Shown here piece by piece: positions 42,225-50,936 of a DNA stretch of 64,000 nt. Source of the DNA: CAYZJD01 sp964483455. GTDB lineage: Bacteria; Acidobacteriota; Terriglobia; Bryobacterales; Bryobacteraceae. The position numbers and the translations under genes were made by a program. The DNA lies in contig CAZACK010000009.1 in NCBI GenBank assembly GCA_964483455.1, forward strand, positions 1 to 64,000, given 5' to 3'. How positions within the stretch are numbered: the stretch's first letter is position 1; each line of letters starts with the position of its first letter. Under the pieces are notes generated by a model. It saw only the letters and a list, made by a program, of their open reading frames with translations, searched no databases and had not been told where the DNA came from.

Positions 42225-44558
42225 TTAATTCCGCAACGGCTTCCCTGTCTTCAGAATATGCTGCATCCGCTCCTGCGTTTTCACATTGCCGCACAGGCTG
42301 AGGAACGCTTCCCGCTCCAGGTCGAGCAGGTACTGCTCGGACACGGTTTGCGCGCCGGTCAGCCGCCCGCCGCTCAATATGCCGGCCAGCTTCTCGGCGA
42401 TCGCGAAGTCGTACTCGCTGATCTCGTGCGACTGAAGCGCGGTCCAGGCGCCGAGCTTCAACAGCGCGTACCCGCTTTCCCCGGCGACGCGGATGTCGGT
42501 TCGCGGCGTGCCGGGGACGTAGTTCGGAACCAGGGAAAGCGCCAGGTTCTTCGCGTCGGCGATCAGGCGCTCCGGGTTGACGGAGACGCCGTCGCCGTCG
42601 CGGAGGAAGCCGAGCTTCCGCGCCTCGGCCGCGCTGGTCGATACTTGCGCCAGGCCGATCAGCTCGAACGCCTTCAGCGGATCACCGAGCCGGAGCAGCA
42701 TCTCTTTGCAGCCGCCGCCGGCGGGAATCACGCCGACGCCGACCTCGACCAGGCCCATGTACAGTTCGGCCGAAGCCTGCACCCGCGCGGTGTGAAGCGC
42801 CACCTCGCATCCCCCGCCGAGCGCCCTGGCGAACGGCGCCGCCACCACCGGCTTGGCTGCATATTTCATGGCCATGTTGGCCTGCTGGAACCGCCGCACG
42901 CCCGCGTCCAGCTCGTCCCATTCGCCCTCCTGCGCGGCCAGCAGGACCATCATCAGGTTGGCGCCCGCGCTGAAATTCTCCCCCTGGTTGGCGACCACCA
43001 GCACCGCAAAATTCCGCTCCGTCTCCTCGAGACCAGCGTGAATCATCGACACCTGGTCCTCGCCGAGAATGTTCATTTTGCTGTGGAACTCGAGGCAGAG
43101 CGCGCCGTCGCCGAGATCGATCAGGGACGCGCCGGCGTTCTTCCTGACGACCCCGCGGGCCCGCTTGAGCGAGGGCAGTTCGACCACGCCCGGGCGCTGT
43201 TCCAGTTCGCGATACCCGCCGCCCGCCAGGTCGAAATACTCCGTTCCCGGCCGGCCGTCGCGGTCGGCCGCGCGGTAGAACGACGGCGCGCCGGTCGCCA
43301 GCATCGCCTGCACGGTCGCGGGCAGCGGCCGGCCCTCGGCTTCGATCCGCCGCGCCGTTTCTTCGAAGCCCAGAGCGTCCCACAGCTCGAACGGACCGAG
43401 CTTGTGCGCGTAGCCCCAGCGCATGGCCCGGTCGATCTCGACGATCCGCTCGGAGATCTCCGGAACGCGCTCGGCGGCGTAAAGCACCACGTCGCTGAAC
43501 AGTTTCCACAGAAACGTTCCGGCGCGGTCGGCGGATTTCACCAGCATGCGCAGCCGCTCGGGCAGGTCCTCCACGTTGCGGGCGGCTTCCACCGATGGGA
43601 ACGATGCCTTCTTCGCCGGATGATACTCGAGCGTCTTCCAGTCGATGGCGTGGATCTCTTTGTCAGCGCCCTTGCCGACGCGCTTGTAGAAGCCTTGTCC
43701 CTTCTTCTCTCCGAGCCAGCCGCGCTCCATCATCGTTAGCAGGAACCCCGGCGGCAGGAAGCGCTCGCGCCAGCGATCCTCCGGCGCGGCCTCGTACAGG
43801 TTCTTGCCGACGAACGCCCAGATGTCGATCCCCACCAGGTCGAGCAGGCGGAAGCTGGCCGTGTTCGGCAGGCCGATGAGCGGGCCGGTGAGCGCGTCCA
43901 CTTCTTCGATCGTGTACTCGTCCTCGACCAGCAGCTTGAACACCGTTCCGCCGACGAGGCTGCCGATGCGGTTGGCGATGAAGTTCGGCGTGTCCTTGCA
44001 CGGAACCACGCCCTTGCCGAGGCGCCGGTCGCAGAATTCGGAGATGAACTCGATGACGTCCGGGTCGGTTTGCGCGCCCGGGATCATCTCGACGAGATGG
44101 AGGTAGCGGGGCGGGTTGAAGAAGTGCGTGCCGAGAAAATGCCGCCGGAATTCTTCGGAAAAGCCCTCGGAAATCCGGGCAAGGGGCAGTCCGCTGGTGT
44201 TGGTGGCGACGATCGTTCCCGGCCGGCGCACCTCGGCGACCCTGCTCCAGAGCGCGCGCTTGATGTCCAGGTCCTCGGCGACGGCCTCGATGATCCAGTC
44301 GCAGCCGGCGATCGTGGCGAGGTCGTCCTCGAAGTTGCCCGGCGTCACCAGCGACGCGAGCGAGTCCGAATAGAAGCCGCCGGGCCGCTGCTTGAGGGCG
44401 GTTTCGATGCCCTTCCGCGCCGCCGCGTTGCGATCCGGCGCGTCCGGCCAGACGATGTCGAGAAGCAGCGAGGGCACACCGGCGTTGGCGAAATGAGCGG
44501 CGATGCGGGAGCCCATGGTGCCGGCGCCAAGAACCGCAACACGATGAAGAACGCGCAT
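42225..44558 (-). CDS. fadB: 3-hydroxyacyl-CoA dehydrogenase/enoyl-CoA hydratase fusion
   Basis: 777 aa from the ATG giving MRVLHRVAVLGAGTMGSRIA, the standard N-terminal NAD-binding start. A longer start would add nine residues. The order is dehydrogenase first (NAD fold, residues 1-190, then C-terminal 3HCDH helical repeats with ALDF-type elements), then the crotonase domain (about 490-690: LCLEFHSKMNILGEDQV, VVANQGENFSAGANL, PFARALGGGCEVALHT). This inverted order is found in actinobacterial and acidobacterial FadB-like proteins, unlike E. coli FadB. It catalyses hydration and oxidation in beta-oxidation and heads the operon with thiolase and acyl-CoA dehydrogenase. The octamer array lies 37 bp upstream. 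Confidence 0.93.
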   Translation of the reverse strand: MRVLHRVAVLGAGTMGSRIAAHFANAGVPSLLLDIVWPDAPDRNAAARKGIETALKQRPGGFYSDSLASLVTPGNFEDDLATIAGCDWIIEAVAEDLDIKRALWSRVAEVRRPGTIVATNTSGLPLARISEGFSEEFRRHFLGTHFFNPPRYLHLVEMIPGAQTDPDVIEFISEFCDRRLGKGVVPCKDTPNFIANRIGSLVGGTVFKLLVEDEYTIEEVDALTGPLIGLPNTASFRLLDLVGIDIWAFVGKNLYEAAPEDRWRERFLPPGFLLTMMERGWLGEKKGQGFYKRVGKGADKEIHAIDWKTLEYHPAKKASFPSVEAARNVEDLPERLRMLVKSADRAGTFLWKLFSDVVLYAAERVPEISERIVEIDRAMRWGYAHKLGPFELWDALGFEETARRIEAEGRPLPATVQAMLATGAPSFYRAADRDGRPGTEYFDLAGGGYRELEQRPGVVELPSLKRARGVVRKNAGASLIDLGDGALCLEFHSKMNILGEDQVSMIHAGLEETERNFAVLVVANQGENFSAGANLMMVLLAAQEGEWDELDAGVRRFQQANMAMKYAAKPVVAAPFARALGGGCEVALHTARVQASAELYMGLVEVGVGVIPAGGGCKEMLLRLGDPLKAFELIGLAQVSTSAAEARKLGFLRDGDGVSVNPERLIADAKNLALSLVPNYVPGTPRTDIRVAGESGYALLKLGAWTALQSHEISEYDFAIAEKLAGILSGGRLTGAQTVSEQYLLDLEREAFLSLCGNVKTQERMQHILKTGKPLRN

Positions 44559-44594
44559 GGATTTCCCCAGAGGGGAGTGTAGCATGGCGCCTGC

Positions 44595-44665
44595 GGCGGG
44601 TTGGGCGGTTCTTGGGTTATTCGGTTGTTCGGCTCGTCGGTCGTCGGTTGCTCAGTTGGGCGCTG
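44595..44665 (-). repeat. Degenerate tandem octamer array (NNNCGGTT on + strand)
   Basis: About eight or nine units such as GGCGGGTT, GGGCGGTT, CTTGGGTT, ATTCGGTT and GTTCGGCT, one unit being 7 bp. It is the reverse-complement counterpart of the array at 6443-6522. It fills the space between the divergent fadB and hicB genes. Confidence 0.7.
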
Positions 44666-44693
44666 CTGCAACCTCTTTGAGAGGGCTACCGAC

Positions 44694-44699
44694 TATACT
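44694..44699 (+). promoter_or_regulatory. -10-like TATACT directly upstream of hicB
   Basis: TATACT ends 6 bp before the hicB GTG start, so transcription would begin at or near the start codon. That points to a leaderless message. TTGAGA at 44677 is too close for a normal -35. Confidence 0.4.
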
Positions 44700-44705
44700 G
44701 GAGGG

Positions 44706-44933
44706 GTGGATCTTTCGATTGAGCTCGATCGAGAAGATGACGGCAGGTGGATCGCCGAGGCCCTGGAATTGCCCGGCGTGATGACGTACGGCGCCACGCG
44801 CGAGGAGGCCATCAGCAAGACGGAGAAGCTGGCCATCGAAGTCATCGCCGACCGCATCGAGCACGGAGAACTTCCTCCGACCGCGCTGAATGTGTCGTTC
44901 CGGGTACTGAGTGAGCAACTGGCCGGCGACTAA
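44706..44933 (+). CDS. hicB: HicB-type antitoxin
   Basis: 75 aa, HicB fold: VDLSIELDREDDGRWIAEA, LPGVMTYGATREEAISKTEKLA and AIEVIADRIEHGELPP match the family closely. It lacks the C-terminal DNA-binding extension of long HicB proteins. It neutralises the HicA mRNA-interferase encoded next. The GTG start corresponds to the family's usual first residue. GGAGG lies only 1-2 nt before it, too close to work, and a TATACT box is 6 nt upstream, so leaderless translation is possible. It overlaps hicA by 23 nt. The antitoxin-first order is reversed from the E. coli hicAB order but common elsewhere. Confidence 0.88.
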   Translation: MDLSIELDREDDGRWIAEALELPGVMTYGATREEAISKTEKLAIEVIADRIEHGELPPTALNVSFRVLSEQLAGD

Positions 44934-45123
44934 GGCGAAACGCGTTCTGGCAGCACTGGAACGGATCGGATGGCGCGTCAAGCGCCAATCCGGCTCCCAT
45001 AGAATCCTGACACGTGATGGCTGGCCCGATCATGAGTTCGCCTTTCACGACAGCGAAGAACTGGGCCGCAGGATGCTGAGCCGCATCGCCAAACACACAG
45101 GGCTGCGCCCCGAGGATCTCTGA
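44911..45123 (+). CDS. hicA: HicA mRNA-interferase toxin
   Basis: 70 aa with a dsRBD-like fold: KAKRVLAALERIGWRVKRQ, then GSHRILTR with the catalytic His, and the basic tail LGRRMLSRIAKHTGLRPEDL. HicA cleaves mRNAs when unbound. The gene is intact and overlaps hicB by 23 nt, consistent with coupled expression. This is one of only two apparently intact toxin-antitoxin modules in the window. Confidence 0.88.
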   Translation: MSNWPATKAKRVLAALERIGWRVKRQSGSHRILTRDGWPDHEFAFHDSEELGRRMLSRIAKHTGLRPEDL

Positions 45124-45214
45124 CGGAGTGCTCGTTAACCCAAAGCCACTCCCGGTCCCACAGGCTCATTGACGCGAACTCGGACCGGGGGTAGTCTTTT
45201 AATTGGGGTTGTTC

Positions 45215-45778
45215 ATGACGCGCTACCTTCCCTCCAGGCACTACCTGTGGGCGGGACTTGCCGCTTGGGCGCTGGCGGCGTTCTCGGGGTGGGTGGCCAT
45301 CGGCTGGCCGCCGGCGGCGATCGCGCTGGTTCTGTTCCTGGCCAGCTCGGCGGTCTTGATTTTCCTCGCGTTGCGGCCGCCGATCGAGATCCGTGACAGC
45401 CACCTCATCGTCGGCAACCGGGCGATCCCGTGGGCGGACATCCGCCGCGTCGATCGGACCGGCTGGATGTCTCCCCTGGTGGTCCACCTGACTCTGGTGG
45501 ACGACAGCCGGATCCTGCTGATCTACCCTGGGGATCTGGACTCGTCCAACAGCCTGCTACGCCACCTCCGGCGCCAGGCAAAGAGCGCCTTGATCGACGG
45601 CATCCCCCATCAACAGTATTGGGGCGATGCCCTGCCGCCGCCGGCGGGCCGCAGGCAAATCTCGCCGCCCAGGCAGCGACTGCTGCGGCCGGAGGACGAA
45701 GAGGAGGTGGAGCGACTGTACCAGCGGCTGAAGACCGTCAGGCACCTGGACCCCGACAGCGCCGGGGACGACAAGTAG
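45215..45778 (+). CDS. Small membrane protein of unknown function
   Basis: 187 aa from the ATG at 45215 (MTRYLPSRHYLW). Two adjacent membrane helices (residues about 10-55: LAAWALAAFSGWVAIGW, IALVLFLASSAVLIFLAL) are followed by a cytoplasmic domain whose start (IEIRDSHLIVGNRAIPWADIRRVD) looks like a bacterial PH-type fold. A basic/acidic C-terminal tail follows (EDEEEVERLYQRLK). Proteins of this design are common in Acidobacteria with unknown roles. It is followed 33 nt later by the YdcF-type gene on the same strand. Confidence 0.6.
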   Translation: MTRYLPSRHYLWAGLAAWALAAFSGWVAIGWPPAAIALVLFLASSAVLIFLALRPPIEIRDSHLIVGNRAIPWADIRRVDRTGWMSPLVVHLTLVDDSRILLIYPGDLDSSNSLLRHLRRQAKSALIDGIPHQQYWGDALPPPAGRRQISPPRQRLLRPEDEEEVERLYQRLKTVRHLDPDSAGDDK

Positions 45779-45811
45779 CCGTGACCGAGGACCGCTCTCC
45801 AGGCTAAGCCC

Positions 45812-46411
45812 TTGCCCTCCTCCCGAAGCCGGCTCCTGCTCATTGCCGTGACGGCCCTGGCGGCCGCTGTCCTCGTGGTCACCCATGAAACCTGGCTTGG
45901 GGCCATGGGGCGTTACCTGGTGAAGGCCGACGGGCCCGACAAGGCGGACATGGTGGTGGTGCTGGCAGGGGATGGATTCGGCTACCGCATTCTCAAAGCG
46001 GCTGAGCTGGTGAAGCAGGGGTACGCGCCCAAGATCCTGGTGAGCGGGCCGCCGGGGATCTACGGTCACCATGAATGCGACCTCGCCATTCCGTTCGCCG
46101 TCAAACAAGGGTATCCGGAAAAGTGGTTCATTCCCCTGCCGACGGATTCGCTATCGACTCGCGAGGAGGCCCAGGCCGTCATCCCCGAGCTTCACAAGCG
46201 GCAGGTCAAGAAGTTCCTGCTGGTGACGAGCGATTACCACACGCGGCGCGCCGGCTCGATCTTCCGCCGCTACGCCGGAGATCTCCAGTTTCGCGTGGTT
46301 GCCTCGAAGGACGAATTCTTCCGCGCCGACTCGTGGTGGCTGGACCGCCAGGCAGGGAAGATGTTCGTCTTCGAGTGGGCGAAGACCGTCGCCGACTGGC
46401 TCGGCATTTGA
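45812..46411 (+). CDS. YdcF/SanA-like DUF218 protein
   Basis: 199 aa. One N-terminal membrane anchor (LLLIAVTALAAAVLVV) precedes a DUF218 domain: ADMVVVLAGDGFGYRILKA, APKILVSGPPG, DSLSTREEAQAVIPEL and KKFLLVTSDYHTRRAGSIFR. Relatives (YdcF, SanA, ElyC) act in envelope biogenesis, and ElyC and SanA influence peptidoglycan and lipid-carrier use. The start is TTG; no ATG is nearby. It probably shares a transcript with its neighbours, since the ABC exporter starts 5 nt after its stop. Confidence 0.8.
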   Translation: MPSSRSRLLLIAVTALAAAVLVVTHETWLGAMGRYLVKADGPDKADMVVVLAGDGFGYRILKAAELVKQGYAPKILVSGPPGIYGHHECDLAIPFAVKQGYPEKWFIPLPTDSLSTREEAQAVIPELHKRQVKKFLLVTSDYHTRRAGSIFRRYAGDLQFRVVASKDEFFRADSWWLDRQAGKMFVFEWAKTVADWLGI

Positions 46412-46415
46412 ACGG

Positions 46416-48158
46416 ATGCGAGAGACGCTGAAGACCCTTTGGCCTTACCTGTGGCGCTACCGGCGCGGGCTGTTGCTCGGCATGGGTGCGCTGGTCCTGA
46501 AGGACATGTGCGGGGCGGCCCTCCCTTATTTGATCGGCAAGGGAGTGGACGCTATCACCAAGGCCTTCGATGTCCGCACGGTCGTCTGGTTCGCGCTGGG
46601 GCTGATCGGCCTTTCGGCGATCAAGGGCCTGTTTCAGTACTGGATGCGCGTGGTGATCATCGGGATCTCGCGCGACATCGAATACGATCTTCGCAACGAC
46701 CTGTTCGCGCACCTCGTCGGGCTGTCTTCGGATTTCTACAGCCGGATGCGGACGGGTGACATCATGGCCCGTGCGACCAACGACCTGAACGCCGTCCGCA
46801 TGATGCTCGGCCCCGGGATCATGTACTGGACGGAGACCAGCCTCACCTTCCTATTCGTGTTCCTGGTGATGCTGTGGACCGACTGGCGCCTCACGCTGCT
46901 GGCACTGCTTCCGGCGCCCCTGGTGAGCCTTGCGGTCATGTATTTCGGGCGGCTGATCCACAGCCGCTTCGAGCGGATCCAGAAGATGTTCAGCGACATC
47001 AGCAGCCGGGTGCAGGAGAACATCTCGGGGGTGAGGGTGATCCGGGCGTACGTGCAGGAAGAGGCGGAGCTGAGGCAGTTCGAACGTCTCAACCGGGACT
47101 ACATCAACCAGAACCTGAAGCTCGCGCGGATCAGCGGCCTGTTCATGCCGCTGTTGCAGGCGCTGGTCGGGATCACGCTGCTGATGGTTCTCTGGATCGG
47201 CGGCGCGCGGCTGATCGAGGGCCAGATCACCCTCGGCCAGTTCGTGATGTTCAACACCTACATGGGCGTGCTGGTCTGGCCGATGATCGCCTTCGGCTGG
47301 GTGGTGAACCTGATGCAGCGCGGCACCGCCTCTCTCCAGAGGATCAACGAGATCATCAAGGAACGGCCCACGATCACCGAGCCGGCGAGGCCGCGAAGGT
47401 TGCCGGATCCGGTTGCGGGCGAGATTGAGTTCCGTGACGTGGTGGTCGAGTATTCCACCGGGCGTGCGCTCGACGGCATCAGCCTGCTGATCCCCGCCGG
47501 CTCGACCGTGGCGATCGTCGGACACACCGGAAGCGGCAAGAGCACGCTGGTCCACCTGTTGCCGCGGCTGCTCGATCCCACCAGCGGCAGCGTGCTGCTC
47601 GACGGGATCGACCTCAGGGAGCTGTCGCCGGCCGATCTCCGGCGGCAAATCGGTTTCGTGCCGCAGGAGACCTTTCTGTTCAGCGCCACTCTGGCGGAGA
47701 ACATCGCGTTCGGCGAGGAGTCCGCCACCGAAGAACAAATCCGGTCGGCGGCGGAACTGGCGGGGCTGGCTTCGGACGTGGAGGGGTTCCCCGACGGCTA
47801 CCAGACGATAGTTGGCGAGCGTGGAATCACCCTGTCGGGCGGGCAGAAGCAGCGCACCGCCATCGCCCGCGCGGTCGTTCGCAACCCGCGGATCCTCATC
47901 CTGGACGACGCTCTGTCCAGCGTCGACACGCTGACCGAGGACCGCATCCTGAATCACCTGGAGGAGGTTCGACGCGGCCGAACCACGATCCTCATTTCCC
48001 ACCGGGTCTCGACCGTTCGGAACGCGGACCGCATTTTCGTCGTCGAGAACGGCCGGATCGCCGAGGAAGGGTCGCACGCGGAACTGCTGGAGCTCGGCGG
48101 CTACTTCGCGGACCTGTACCAGAAGCAGTTGCTGGAAGAGGAACTGGAGGCGATCTGA
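46416..48158 (+). CDS. ABC-type exporter half-transporter (multidrug/lipid)
   Basis: 580 aa. A six-helix membrane domain (residues about 1-310) is fused to an ATPase: Walker A VGHTGSGKSTLVHLL (about residue 370), Q-loop FVPQETFLFSA, signature TLSGGQKQRTAIARA, Walker B ILILDDALSSVDT and H-loop LISHRVST. It is of the MdlA/YheI or LmrA type, acting as a homodimer or with a partner encoded elsewhere. It exports lipids or drugs; the substrate is unknown. It starts 5 nt after the YdcF-like gene. Confidence 0.9.
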   Translation: MRETLKTLWPYLWRYRRGLLLGMGALVLKDMCGAALPYLIGKGVDAITKAFDVRTVVWFALGLIGLSAIKGLFQYWMRVVIIGISRDIEYDLRNDLFAHLVGLSSDFYSRMRTGDIMARATNDLNAVRMMLGPGIMYWTETSLTFLFVFLVMLWTDWRLTLLALLPAPLVSLAVMYFGRLIHSRFERIQKMFSDISSRVQENISGVRVIRAYVQEEAELRQFERLNRDYINQNLKLARISGLFMPLLQALVGITLLMVLWIGGARLIEGQITLGQFVMFNTYMGVLVWPMIAFGWVVNLMQRGTASLQRINEIIKERPTITEPARPRRLPDPVAGEIEFRDVVVEYSTGRALDGISLLIPAGSTVAIVGHTGSGKSTLVHLLPRLLDPTSGSVLLDGIDLRELSPADLRRQIGFVPQETFLFSATLAENIAFGEESATEEQIRSAAELAGLASDVEGFPDGYQTIVGERGITLSGGQKQRTAIARAVVRNPRILILDDALSSVDTLTEDRILNHLEEVRRGRTTILISHRVSTVRNADRIFVVENGRIAEEGSHAELLELGGYFADLYQKQLLEEELEAI

Positions 48159-48161
48159 CGC

Positions 48162-48181
48162 CCGGGTGGGCTTTCACCCGG
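48162..48181. terminator. Hairpin between convergent ABC and PIN genes
   Basis: CCGGGTG and CACCCGG form a 7-bp stem around GGCTTT, directly after the ABC transporter stop and overlapping the end of the minus-strand PIN remnant. A plausible bidirectional terminator without a long T-run. Confidence 0.45.
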
Positions 48182-48461
48182 CGGTCTCGATCCCCAGATT
48201 GTGAGCGCTTTGGCGCAGCCCGTCGTCCCCGGCCAGGAGCACCGCACCGTGCCGCCGGGCGAGCACGAGGTAGAACATGTCGTAGACCGGCCGCTGGAGG
48301 AGCATTACCAGGCCGAATGCCTCGACGGCAAGAGGCTCCAGAGGCGCGAACTCATCCACCAGTTCCACAATCGCTCGAAATCCACGTTCGCCGCCGGCGC
48401 GTGACAGGATCCCTGCGCGGCAGTACTTCCACATGGCGTTCGCCGCCTCCGCGATCAACAA
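48174..48461 (-). pseudogene. 5'-truncated PIN-domain toxin
   Basis: 95 aa beginning MLIAEAANAMWKYCRAG, which corresponds to the second helix of VapC-type PIN proteins. The first about 40 residues with the leading catalytic Asp (normally VIDASVALKW) are absent. The remaining part includes FAPLEPLAVEAFGLVMLLQRPVY split by family-typical positions and YDMFYLVLARRHGAVLLAGDDGL with the later acidic residues. Upstream in frame is TAG, and no N-terminal piece or antitoxin is found before the tRNA-Ser gene 110 bp away. It is probably non-functional. Confidence 0.65.
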
Positions 48462-48573
48462 CTCCGGCGCAAGGAGCGCCTGCTAGATGCACTCAACGGT
48501 GGGCGGCGGCGGGGACGGAGGCAGGCTGTCGGAAGCGTTGCAGGCTACTTGAAATCTCGGCTAGAGTGGAAGC

Positions 48574-48663
48574 GGAGGAATGGCCGAGCGGTCGAAGGCG
48601 GCGGTCTTGAAAACCGCAAGTGGGGAAACTCACTCGGGGGTTCGAATCCCTCTTCCTCCGCCA
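48574..48663 (+). tRNA. tRNA-Ser(TGA)
   Basis: A class II tRNA with acceptor GGAGGAA pairing TTCCTCC, discriminator G and an encoded CCA end. The anticodon loop CTTGAAA between GCGGT and ACCGC gives anticodon TGA. A long variable arm and T-loop GTTCGAATC are present. Confidence 0.96.
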
Positions 48664-48874
48664 GATTTCCAAAATCCCCGGTCCACCCGCACGCCTGACC
48701 AAGCCACATAAGCAGCGGCGCAGTCGCTCGCCTGTTTTCGAAGTGGCGGCTGCCACGGAATACGGCCCGATGCCGCAGCCACTCGGCCCGATATAGCATT
48801 TCAGATGAATGGCTCGCGAATTCTCGCTGGTCCGGCGCGTGAACTGGCGGGCAGGATTGCGAGGAGCCGCCGTC

Positions 48875-50608
48875 ATGGACGCGCTGCTCGTGCTGTGCCT
48901 CAGTACGGCCTTTGTGTCACCCGGCCAAGGACAGACGCGGAGACCGGCGCCGAGGTATTACCCGAACCGCTGGGTGTTCGTCTTCCTCGGGCTCGCCAGC
49001 GACGCCGAGGTCGAACAGATCCGCGAAATCGCCGGCACCGCCTCCGCGCACGGCCTGAACGGCATGGTTCTCACTGGCGGCCTGGATTCCCTCGACCGGC
49101 AGGACGCGGCGTATTTCCAAAGGCTCGACCGGGTACGACAGATCGCGGCTGAGAATTCACTCGAAATCATCCCGACGCTGTTCTCGGCGGGCTACGGAGG
49201 CTCGGTGCTGGCTCGAAATCCGAACCTCGCCGAAGGGCTTCCGGTGAAAGACGCACTGTTTTTGGTCTCAGGCGGGCAGGCACGGCTGCAACCGGACCCG
49301 GCGGCCGCTTTCGTGAACGGGGGCTTTGAGCAATATACGGGCAATAACTTCCCGGGCTACGTCTTCCACGACCGGCCCGGCCAGGTGAGCTTCGCCGACA
49401 CCCGGGTGTCGCACAGCGGGCGGGCGTCCATCCGGTTTGAGAATTTCGGCAGGTTCGAGCACGGCCATGGCCGGCTGATGCAAGAAGTCCCGGTGCATCC
49501 GTGGCGGTGCTATCGCGTTTCGGCCTGGGTCAAGACGGAGGCGCTCTCGCCCGTGGGCGCGTTCAACTTTATGGCGCTCGATGCCGGCTCCCGCGGCCTC
49601 TCTTATGTGACGCCGGAGATTCAGGCCACCGGCGACTGGCGCCAGATCCATTTCGGCTTCAACAGCGGCGCCAACACGACGGTGCGGATCTACGCCGGAG
49701 TCTGGGAAGGAGTGAGCGGCCGGTTCTGGCTGGACGATCTTGAAATCCGAGAGGTTGGACTGGTGAACGTGCTGCGAAGAGCGGGTACGCCGGTGGCGGT
49801 GCGCAACGAGACCAGCGGCGCGGCTTACGAGGAAGGGCGTGATTACAGCTTCATCAGCGACCCGCTGCTCAACTTCCGCTTCGATCACGACGGGCCGGCG
49901 ATCGGGATTCCCTCGGGCAGCCGCATCCGAGAGGGAGAACGGCTGCGCGTGAGCTGGTACCACGGCATGAGCATCTACCAGGGACAGGTGAGCCTCTGCA
50001 TGTCCGAGCCGGAGTTGTACGCCATCTGGGAAAACCAGGCGCGGCGCCTGCACGAAGCCATGGCGTCCCGAAGGTACCTGCTTAGCGCGGACGAGATCCG
50101 CATGGGCGGCACTTGCGAAGCCTGCAAAGGGCGCGGCATGAGCATGGCCGAGATCCTCGGCGATTCGATCACGCGCCAGGCGGGCATCCTTCGGGGGCTG
50201 AACCCGGCGGCGGAGATTCTGGTCTGGTCGGACATGCTCGACCCGAACCACAACGCCGTACCCAACTACTACCTGGTGGACGGCGACTACACCGGCTCCT
50301 GGGACCATGTCCCGCGCGATCTCGGCATCATGTGCTGGTATTACGACAAGCGGCGCGAGAGCCTGGCGCATTTCTCCGGGCTGGGATTCCGGACATACGC
50401 GGCGGCCTACTACGATGCGGACACATTGGAGAACCCGGCCGGGTGGCTGGAGGCGTTGGATGAGACGCCTGGGGCGGCGGGCATCCTGTACACGACCTGG
50501 GAGAACAAGTACGCCTTGCTCGCCGCCTTCGGGGACCTGGTGTCGAAGCACTGGCGGCGGATGCCGGCCGAAGCGCCTCGCGAGCCGTGGCCCGGACGAC
50601 GGAGGTAG
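48875..50608 (+). CDS. Secreted glycosidase-like protein with carbohydrate-binding insert
   Basis: 577 aa. GAGGAG at 48861-48866 selects the ATG at 48875, giving a signal peptide (MDALLVLCLSTAFVSPGQG); a longer frame from 48809 lacks this support. Residues about 25-120 look like the first strands of a TIM barrel (RWVFVFLGLASDAEVEQI, HGLNGMVLTGGLDSL). Residues about 145-290 resemble a jelly-roll carbohydrate-binding module (FVNGGFEQYTGNNFPGY, RVSAWVKTEAL, DWRQIHFGFNSG). The barrel resumes with SADEIRMGGTCEACKGRGMS (possible acid catalyst Asp-Glu), EILVWSDMLDPNHNAV and IMCWYYDKRRESL. The layout recalls GH20-like enzymes, but I cannot assign a family. Confidence 0.62.
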   Translation: MDALLVLCLSTAFVSPGQGQTRRPAPRYYPNRWVFVFLGLASDAEVEQIREIAGTASAHGLNGMVLTGGLDSLDRQDAAYFQRLDRVRQIAAENSLEIIPTLFSAGYGGSVLARNPNLAEGLPVKDALFLVSGGQARLQPDPAAAFVNGGFEQYTGNNFPGYVFHDRPGQVSFADTRVSHSGRASIRFENFGRFEHGHGRLMQEVPVHPWRCYRVSAWVKTEALSPVGAFNFMALDAGSRGLSYVTPEIQATGDWRQIHFGFNSGANTTVRIYAGVWEGVSGRFWLDDLEIREVGLVNVLRRAGTPVAVRNETSGAAYEEGRDYSFISDPLLNFRFDHDGPAIGIPSGSRIREGERLRVSWYHGMSIYQGQVSLCMSEPELYAIWENQARRLHEAMASRRYLLSADEIRMGGTCEACKGRGMSMAEILGDSITRQAGILRGLNPAAEILVWSDMLDPNHNAVPNYYLVDGDYTGSWDHVPRDLGIMCWYYDKRRESLAHFSGLGFRTYAAAYYDADTLENPAGWLEALDETPGAAGILYTTWENKYALLAAFGDLVSKHWRRMPAEAPREPWPGRRR

Positions 50609-50682
50609 GGGCCGGGTCCGCCGGCATCATTGGCATCGGCTGGCAGCTCGGAGGCCAGGCTGCACGCAATGCCTTCAATGTA

Positions 50683-50688
50683 TATAAT
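50683..50688 (+). promoter_or_regulatory. -10 box TATAAT of the RHH/PIN module
   Basis: A consensus TATAAT within an AT-rich ATGTATATAATGCAT stretch, 18 bp before the antitoxin ATG. The overlapping ATGCAT palindrome could be part of the autoregulatory operator. Confidence 0.55.
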
Positions 50689-50705
50689 GCATGCGGAGGT
50701 GCTCG

Positions 50706-50936
50706 ATGGCTCAATTGACTGTCCGCAACCTTGCCGACGAGATCGTGCGGGCACTGAGGGTGAGAGCGGCTCGCCATGGCCGCTCCGCCGAGGCCGAACA
50801 CCGGCTGATCCTCACCGAAGCCCTGCGTGGCGAAACCGATGATTTCTGGATGCGGGCGGACGGGTGCCGGGACAGTTCCCGCAGACAGCGTTCCGACAGC
50901 GGCGTGTTGCAGCGGGAAATGAGAGATACACGGTGA
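50706..50936 (+). CDS. FitA-like ribbon-helix-helix antitoxin
   Basis: 76 aa. The N-terminal RHH domain reads MAQLTVRNLADEIVRALRVR and AARHGRSAEAEHRLILTEAL, typical of FitA/VapB antitoxins. The tail (SDSGVLQREMRDTR) is the toxin-binding end. GGAGG at 50694-50698 supports the ATG at 50706; a longer frame would add five residues. It overlaps the toxin start (TGATG). It represses its own promoter in relatives. Confidence 0.87.
   Translation: MAQLTVRNLADEIVRALRVRAARHGRSAEAEHRLILTEALRGETDDFWMRADGCRDSSRRQRSDSGVLQREMRDTR

Noticed and set aside
48574..48663. tRNA-Ser as the attachment site of a genomic island
   Set aside because: No integrase and no repeated tRNA 3' end were found on either side; flanking genes have the same base composition.
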